Source: an uncultured Clostridia bacterium (GTDB taxonomy: Bacteria; Bacillota; Clostridia; Oscillospirales; CAG-272). From it: DNA of 11,747 bases. Below, piece by piece: positions 7,192-11,747 of the stretch (the stretch's first letter is position 1; each line of letters begins with the position of its first letter). The stretch is taken from the NCBI GenBank assembly GCA_904501765.1, contig CAJGCM010000061.1, positions 1 through 11,747 of the forward strand, in the 5' to 3' direction. A program made the position numbers and the translations under genes. The notes below the pieces were generated by a model, which saw only the letters and a list, made by a program, of their open reading frames with translations, had not been told where the DNA came from and searched no databases.

Positions 7192-7545
7192 ATGGCAAGA
7201 GTTAAGGGCGCTATTATGACGCGCAAGAGAAGAAAGAGCGTACTCAAGGCAGCTAAAGGCTACTGGGGTGCAAAATCCAAGCATTTCAAGATGGCTAAGC
7301 AGGCCGTTCTTAAGAGCGGTAACTATGCTTTCGCAGGTCGTAAGATGAAGAAGAGAGATTTTCGTTCTCTCTGGATTACAAGAATTTCCGCTCAGGCTAA
7401 GGTTTGCGGTATGAACTATTCCAAGCTTATGCACGGCCTTAAGGTTTGCGGCATCAATCTTAACCGTAAGATGCTCGCTGAGCTTGCAGTTTCCGATAAG
7501 GAAGCATTTGCGGCAATTTGCGAAAAGGCAAAGGCTGCTCTTTAA
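7192..7545 (+). CDS. rplT: 50S ribosomal protein L20
   Basis: A 117-residue early-assembly protein of the 50S subunit that binds 23S rRNA. The N-terminal basic extension starts M-A-R-V-K-G and continues with [17 protein letters not shown] segment with [13 protein letters not shown] follows, then the globular RNA-binding C-domain with YSKLMHGLK and [11 protein letters not shown]. Length and sequence are standard. GGAGG lies 10 bases before the ATG and the gap from rpmI is 36 bases. In Gram-positive bacteria L20 represses its own operon through the infC leader, so this gene is the likely source of the signal for the attenuator at 6231-6375. Confidence 0.98.
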   Translation: MARVKGAIMTRKRRKSVLKAAKGYWGAKSKHFKMAKQAVLKSGNYAFAGRKMKKRDFRSLWITRISAQAKVCGMNYSKLMHGLKVCGINLNRKMLAELAVSDKEAFAAICEKAKAAL

Positions 7546-7557
7546 TAAAGAAAAGAC

Positions 7558-7597
7558 AAATCCCGGTTTTGTCCAAGTGGCATGCCGGGATTTTTTT
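7558..7597 (+). terminator. Intrinsic terminator after rplT
   Basis: AAATCCCGG (7558-7566) pairs perfectly with CCGGGATTT (7585-7593) around an 18-base loop, and the T-run extends through 7597. It closes the ribosomal protein operon 12 bases after the rplT stop. The next gene's ribosome binding site starts only a few bases beyond the T-run, so downstream expression would need read-through or a promoter I cannot see. Confidence 0.9.
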
Positions 7598-7614
7598 CAA
7601 AAGGGAGATATTTT

Positions 7615-8454
7615 ATGATTTTGCATAACGACATACTGTCAAGCAGAAATAATCCTACCATAAAATGGGCAGCATCGCTTAAAGATAAAAAGGGGAGAGA
7701 GAGCAGCGGAGCTTTCATTGTCGAAGGAGAAAAACTTACCTATGAGGCTATTTCTTGCGGTCTTGAAATTACTCATATTTTTATATTAGAAGGAAAAAAC
7801 GAGGCAGTAATTCAAAAGCTCTCTGAATACCAAAAAGAAGGCAAACTTAAGCAGTGTGAGGTATTTGTGGTAAAACCTACTGTTTTTGAGAAAATTTCTA
7901 CCGAAATTGCTCCCCAGGGCGTAATAAGTGTTGTAAAACATCTTGACTTTTTCCGCAGGTTGGATATAATATATAAGGAAGAGTTTTTGAAAAAACCAGC
8001 TGAGCGCGCCATAATTTTGTGCTCTGTAAGAGATCCCGGAAACATGGGCGCCGTTATAAGAAGCTCTGTTGCCTTTGGTGTAGGTCATATTATAGTATCA
8101 GACGATTGCGCTGACGTATATAATCCTAAGACCTTGAGAGGCGCTATGGGAAGCCTTTTCAGAGTTAAAGTGACAAGGGTTTCTGACCTTTCAGAAACTG
8201 TAAACCAAATTAAACTGGTAGGAAGAAGAGTGTTCGCTGCGGAGCTAACAGAAAAAGCTATGTCTGTTGCCGATGCGAATATTCGTAAGGACGACATTAT
8301 TATAATCGGAAATGAAGGACACGGTATTCCCGGGGAGCTTTCCTCCCTTTGCAACGGTAGCGTGTATATTCCTATTTCAACCGCAACTGAGTCCTTGAAC
8401 GCTTCTGTGGCGGCGGCAGTTTTTATGTGGGAGCAGAGTAAGCTTGAGGGATAA
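7615..8454 (+). CDS. SpoU/TrmH-family RNA 2'-O-methyltransferase
   Basis: A 279-residue SPOUT-class enzyme expected to transfer a methyl group from S-adenosylmethionine to a ribose 2'-OH, most likely in 23S rRNA (RlmB/YsgA/TsnR-like). The N-terminal substrate-binding domain shows NNPTIKWAASLKDKKGR and FIVEGEKL. The SpoU domain carries motif 1 (DPGNMGAVIRSS from D140), motif 2 (IIGNEGHGI with N233-E234) and motif 3 (PISTATESLNASVA with N262), which form the trefoil knot cofactor site. I choose ATG 7615, preceded by AAGGGAG at a good distance, over an in-frame ATG at 7582 that lies inside the terminator. It ends 4 bases before dprA. The target nucleotide cannot be told from sequence. Confidence 0.93.
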   Translation: MILHNDILSSRNNPTIKWAASLKDKKGRESSGAFIVEGEKLTYEAISCGLEITHIFILEGKNEAVIQKLSEYQKEGKLKQCEVFVVKPTVFEKISTEIAPQGVISVVKHLDFFRRLDIIYKEEFLKKPAERAIILCSVRDPGNMGAVIRSSVAFGVGHIIVSDDCADVYNPKTLRGAMGSLFRVKVTRVSDLSETVNQIKLVGRRVFAAELTEKAMSVADANIRKDDIIIIGNEGHGIPGELSSLCNGSVYIPISTATESLNASVAAAVFMWEQSKLEG

Positions 8455-8458
8455 AAAT

Positions 8459-9751
8459 ATGAATGATATGGTTTTGTGGATTTGGCTGTCGCTTTCGGTT
8501 ACTCCGGGTGGCACAAGCTTCAAAAAGCTTATAGAAAAGTTCAAATCTCCCGATGCCGTTTACAAAGCGGAGGCGGGGGAGATAATTTCATGCATAGGCT
8601 CTAAATCCCAAGACTATAATTCTATTACAAACAAATCCCTTGATACAGCTAAAGAAATTTATGATTTTTGTTTAACGAAATCGGTAGGTATTCTTACCTA
8701 TTCCGACCCCGATTTTCCCGCAGCCTTGCGAAAAATCGACAATCCTCCTGTTCTCCTTTATTACAGAGGCGAGCTTCCCGATTTCAACAGTCAGTGCTTT
8801 GTATCAGTCGTTGGTACAAGACGGCTTACCGATTACGGTAGAAAAAACGCATTTTCTTTAGCGATAGATTTAGCTCGTTCGGGCGCAATTGTGGTTTCGG
8901 GTATGGCTACCGGTGTTGACGGTGTTGCTATGGCCGGTGCAATTTCGGCAGGTGGCAGTACGGTTGCTTTTCTCGGAAGCGGTATTGATGTTTGTTATCC
9001 TCCGGAGCATTTAAGACTTGCAAGAGAAATTGTTAAGGGCGGTTGCGTTATGACCGAATATTCGCCCGGAACAAAGCCTGAAAAATATAACTTTCCAAGA
9101 AGAAACCGTCTTATAAGCGGAATATCAGCTGCTACTGTCGTCATTGAGGGAAGAATCAATAGCGGCGCTATTATAACAGCAAGATGCGCAAGGCTTCAAG
9201 GGAAAGCAATTTATGCGCTTCCGGGGAACGTTGATAACAAAACCAGTGAGGTTACCAATTTGCTTATTAAAAACGGGGCAAAGCTGATAACCGACGCCAC
9301 CGATATTATAAAAGACTTCGAATTCGTATATCCGGGTAAAATCAATCCTTTTTCTATATTCGAGCCGAATAGGGTTAATATGACAGAGGTTTTGCGTGAG
9401 TTGGAAATTTCCTGCGTCACCCCTTCCGACGATATATTTAAGCCGAGTGGCAGAAAAAGAGGCGGTAAGAATTATTCGGCAGAAAAGGCGCAGAAGCCTG
9501 ACGATACAATAGCTAAACCTATTCCCGCCGACCGAGAAGAAACGGCTTCCTATCGCGAATCCGAGCTTGATTTTGACAAAGACGCCTTGAGGGTTTATAA
9601 GAAAATTCCTTATGATGGAGCTTGTTCTATCGAAGACCTTGCTGAGGAAGGCTTTGATATGAGGCAGGTTATGCGTACGCTGCTGAAGCTTGAGATGGGA
9701 AAATTTATAGTTATGCTTCCCGGCGAGAAGGTTATGCGCAACAGAAAATGA
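8459..9751 (+). CDS. dprA: DNA processing protein DprA (Smf)
   Basis: DprA binds incoming single-stranded DNA during transformation and loads RecA; it is also widespread in bacteria not known to be competent. In the 430-residue product an N-terminal helical domain is followed by YSDPDFPAALRKI and PPVLLYYRG. The Rossmann-like core has GTRRLTDYG (from G119), VVSGMATGVDGVAM (from V145), AFLGSGIDVCYPPEH, NFPRRNR (211-217) and the INSGAIITA segment. A less conserved charged linker (about 320-375) leads to a C-terminal winged-helix domain (about 375-430) with ACSIEDLAEEGF. I choose ATG 8459 because GAGGG sits 8 bases upstream. An in-frame TTG at 8444 would overlap the methylase and destroy that ribosome binding site logic. 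Its TGA overlaps the region just before the topA ribosome binding site. Confidence 0.96.
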   Translation: MNDMVLWIWLSLSVTPGGTSFKKLIEKFKSPDAVYKAEAGEIISCIGSKSQDYNSITNKSLDTAKEIYDFCLTKSVGILTYSDPDFPAALRKIDNPPVLLYYRGELPDFNSQCFVSVVGTRRLTDYGRKNAFSLAIDLARSGAIVVSGMATGVDGVAMAGAISAGGSTVAFLGSGIDVCYPPEHLRLAREIVKGGCVMTEYSPGTKPEKYNFPRRNRLISGISAATVVIEGRINSGAIITARCARLQGKAIYALPGNVDNKTSEVTNLLIKNGAKLITDATDIIKDFEFVYPGKINPFSIFEPNRVNMTEVLRELEISCVTPSDDIFKPSGRKRGGKNYSAEKAQKPDDTIAKPIPADREETASYRESELDFDKDALRVYKKIPYDGACSIEDLAEEGFDMRQVMRTLLKLEMGKFIVMLPGEKVMRNRK

Positions 9752-9752
9752 A

Positions 9753-9779
9753 AGGAGCGGTAAAGCCGCTTGATTTATG
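9753..9779 (+). promoter_or_regulatory. topA ribosome binding site split from its ATG by a hairpin
   Basis: AGGAG (9753-9757) is the only Shine-Dalgarno near the topA ATG at 9777, but it is 19 bases away. Between them GCGG (9757-9760) and CCGC (9766-9769) can form a 4-bp hairpin with loop TAAAG. Folding it would leave about 7 unpaired bases before the ATG, a normal spacing. An in-frame TGA at 9771 rules out an upstream start. Confidence 0.5.
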
Positions 9780-11747
9780 GCAAATTTAGTAATAGTTGAG
9801 TCACCAGCAAAAGCAACCACAATTAAAAATTATCTTGGTTCGAGCTACAAGGTTATCGCATCCAAGGGGCATATAAGAGATTTACCTAAAAGCTCTCTCG
9901 GCATTGACGTAGACGGCGGGTTTATTCCTCACTACATCAGCATAAGAGGAAAAGGCGACGTAATTAAGGAGCTTAAACGGGAAGCAAAGGGAGCTTCCAA
10001 AATATTCCTCGCAACCGACCCTGATAGAGAAGGTGAGGCGATATCCTGGCATATTGCCCACGAGCTTGGCATTCCCGAAGACAAGGCTTGTAGGGTAACC
10101 TTTAACGAGATCACAAAAAGCGCCGTTAAGGAGGCTATAAAAGCCCCTCGGCGAATAAACATAGATTTGGTAAATTCACAACAGGCAAGACGTATTCTTG
10201 ACAGATTGGTCGGATTTAATTTAAGCCAGGTTCTTTGGAAAAACGTAGGAAGCGGTCTTTCCGGAGGTAGAGTTCAGTCCGTTGCCGCCCGTATTATAAC
10301 CGAGCGTGAACGTGAAATTGCAAAATTTGTATCCGAGGAGTATTGGACTGTTGATGCAAATCTTACCTCTGCTGACGGAAGTGCTGTTGTATGCAGATTT
10401 CATGGCAAAGGCAGCAGGAGAACGAAGCTTACTTGCGAAGCAGATGCGCATAAAATAGAAAAAGCAATTGCGGAAGGAGAATTTGTTGTTCGTTCGGTTA
10501 AACATACAACGAAGAAAAAACTTCCCGCACCTCCTTTTACTACTTCTACGCTTCAACAGGAGGCGTCGAGAAAACTCGGCTTCCAGTCGCAGAAGACTAT
10601 GAAGGTTGCGCAAGAGCTTTACGATGGATTGAATCTTGGTCACGAGCTCGGCGGTGTTCAGGGTCTTATTACCTATATGCGTACCGACTCCACCAGAATT
10701 TCAAACATTGCCTCCGATGCTGCAAAGTCGTTTATACAGAATAATTTCGGGGAAGAGTATATCCCGGAATCACCGAGAGTTTATAAGGCGAGAGTCGATT
10801 CTCAGGACTCACACGAGGCAATACGTCCGTCAAACGTAGAGCTTCAACCCTCTCTCGTGAGAAAAATGCTCACCTCCGACCAGTATAAGCTTTATAAGCT
10901 TGTGTGGGAAAGATTCATTGCAAGCCAGATGGCTGCAGCTGTGATTGATACGGTCGCTGTCGATGTTGAGAATTCCGGTTATATATTTAAAACAGGCGGA
11001 AGCATAATTAAAAAGGCGGGATATATGACCGTTTACGATTCCTTCGAGGAAGGAACCGAGGATGCGGACAATATGACAATGAACTCTTTACCGAGAGTAG
11101 AAGAAAATCAAAAGCTTTCGGTGAATTTTATTGATAAAAAGCAGCATTTCACCGAGCCTCCCGCAAGGTATACCGAGGCAACCCTCATTAAGTTCCTCGA
11201 AGAAAACGGCATTGGAAGACCCTCTACCTATGCTCCCATCATTTCTATTATTTTATCAAGAAACTACGTTAAGCGCGAGGGCAAATCCCTTGTAGGAACA
11301 AAGCTTGGAGAAATAACTACCGAGTTTATGGAAAAGCATTTTCCTGAGGTTGTCGATTATGAATTTACAGCCTTTATGGAAAACGAGCTTGACTCAATAG
11401 AGCAGAATAAGAATACCATAGAAGGTGTTATCGGTGATTTTTATAAAAAGTTTGCCGATGAGCTTGAAAAGGCTGATGCTTCCGATAAAAAGGATATAAA
11501 AATTCCTGCCGAGGAGAGCGAATACGAATGCCCTAAATGCGGAAAGCCTATGGTTTATAAAAATGGCAGATTCGGAAGATTCCTCGCCTGCCCCGATTAT
11601 CCTACCTGTAAAAGCACTGTTGCTGTGGATAAAGAGGGCAAGCCTCAGAAGCCAAGAGAGCCGAAGGCGGCGGAACTTGCCGGCTTTAAGTGTGAAAGAT
11701 GCGGTTCTGAGGTTGTCATAAGAAACGGAAAATATGGGGAGTTCTAC
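9777..11747 (+). CDS. topA: DNA topoisomerase I (type IA), 3' end missing
   Basis: This enzyme relaxes negative supercoils by cutting one strand through a 5'-phosphotyrosine link. The window holds 657 codons; the frame is open at the right edge. The TOPRIM domain begins NLVIVESPAKA with E8, and has the acidic triad in TDPDREGEA (D81, D83, E85), which binds magnesium. The active-site tyrosine is Y300 in LITYMRTDST. SGGRVQSVAARII and NGIGRPSTYAPII are further family landmarks. A first C-terminal zinc finger has cysteines 585, 588, 605 and 611; a second starts at C639/C642 and is cut. The ATG 9777 gives the canonical M-A-N-L-V-I-V-E-S start and is the first in-frame codon possible after a TGA at 9771. 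It follows dprA by 25 bases, the dprA-topA order typical of Firmicutes. Confidence 0.98.
   Translation, partial: MANLVIVESPAKATTIKNYLGSSYKVIASKGHIRDLPKSSLGIDVDGGFIPHYISIRGKGDVIKELKREAKGASKIFLATDPDREGEAISWHIAHELGIPEDKACRVTFNEITKSAVKEAIKAPRRINIDLVNSQQARRILDRLVGFNLSQVLWKNVGSGLSGGRVQSVAARIITEREREIAKFVSEEYWTVDANLTSADGSAVVCRFHGKGSRRTKLTCEADAHKIEKAIAEGEFVVRSVKHTTKKKLPAPPFTTSTLQQEASRKLGFQSQKTMKVAQELYDGLNLGHELGGVQGLITYMRTDSTRISNIASDAAKSFIQNNFGEEYIPESPRVYKARVDSQDSHEAIRPSNVELQPSLVRKMLTSDQYKLYKLVWERFIASQMAAAVIDTVAVDVENSGYIFKTGGSIIKKAGYMTVYDSFEEGTEDADNMTMNSLPRVEENQKLSVNFIDKKQHFTEPPARYTEATLIKFLEENGIGRPSTYAPIISIILSRNYVKREGKSLVGTKLGEITTEFMEKHFPEVVDYEFTAFMENELDSIEQNKNTIEGVIGDFYKKFADELEKADASDKKDIKIPAEESEYECPKCGKPMVYKNGRFGRFLACPDYPTCKSTVAVDKEGKPQKPREPKAAELAGFKCERCGSEVVIRNGKYGEFY

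Noticed and set aside
7582..7614. Earlier ATG (7582) for the RNA methylase
   Set aside because: It lies inside the rplT terminator hairpin loop and stem and has no ribosome binding site; ATG 7615 has a good one.
8444..8458. TTG start at 8444 for dprA
   Set aside because: It overlaps the methylase end and includes the GAGGG that serves as ribosome binding site for ATG 8459.
9125..9820. Minus-strand open frame of 231 codons opposite dprA
   Set aside because: It lies antisense to the conserved dprA Rossmann and winged-helix domains and shows no family motif; a shadow despite its length.
1..11747. CRISPR arrays, insertion sequences, tRNA or rRNA genes, defence or phage genes
   Set aside because: No regularly spaced repeats, transposase motifs, cloverleaf structures or phage proteins were seen; nearly all sequence is accounted for by conserved housekeeping genes.

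Overview
The window looks like a core chromosomal segment of a Gram-positive bacterium of the Firmicutes/Bacillota, most likely class Clostridia (a gut Oscillospirales-type lineage is a guess). The grounds are the gene content and order (lon-ysxC; M50 protease-scpA-scpB-DUF2953-like; infC-rpmI-rplT), strong GGAGG-type ribosome binding sites, sigmaA-type promoters, and a long infC leader with what looks like a transcription attenuator. I see no mobile elements, CRISPR arrays, tRNA or rRNA genes and no sign of horizontal transfer.

Layout: two tightly packed gene blocks diverge from a 381-base intergenic region (6001-6381). The left block reads on the minus strand, 6000 down to 1: lon protease, ysxC/engB GTPase, an M50 site-2 protease, scpA, scpB, and a partial membrane protein resembling DUF2953/YtfI that runs off the left edge. 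Gaps are 3 to 26 bases and no internal terminator is visible, so this is probably one operon read from an extended -10 promoter near 6054-6082. The right block reads on the plus strand: a sigmaA promoter (6196-6224), a roughly 145-base structured leader with a candidate attenuator, infC (probably starting at a non-canonical ATT codon), rpmI and rplT, then a strong intrinsic terminator (7558-7597). Beyond it come a SpoU-family rRNA 2'-O-methyltransferase, dprA, and topA, which is cut by the right edge.

How the genes work together: the right block supplies translation initiation and 50S parts (IF-3, L35, L20), probably under L20 feedback through the leader and IF-3 feedback through the ATT start, followed by an RNA methylase and DNA-handling genes (DprA, topoisomerase I). 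The left block covers protein quality control (Lon), ribosome assembly (YsxC), membrane proteolysis and chromosome condensation (ScpA/ScpB with SMC).

The most interesting material is regulatory: the infC leader with mutually exclusive pairings, the ATT start, a 9-bp-arm inverted repeat between the two divergent promoters, and a hairpin that separates the topA Shine-Dalgarno from its ATG. I found no undescribed multi-gene system; the protein-coding content is ordinary housekeeping.
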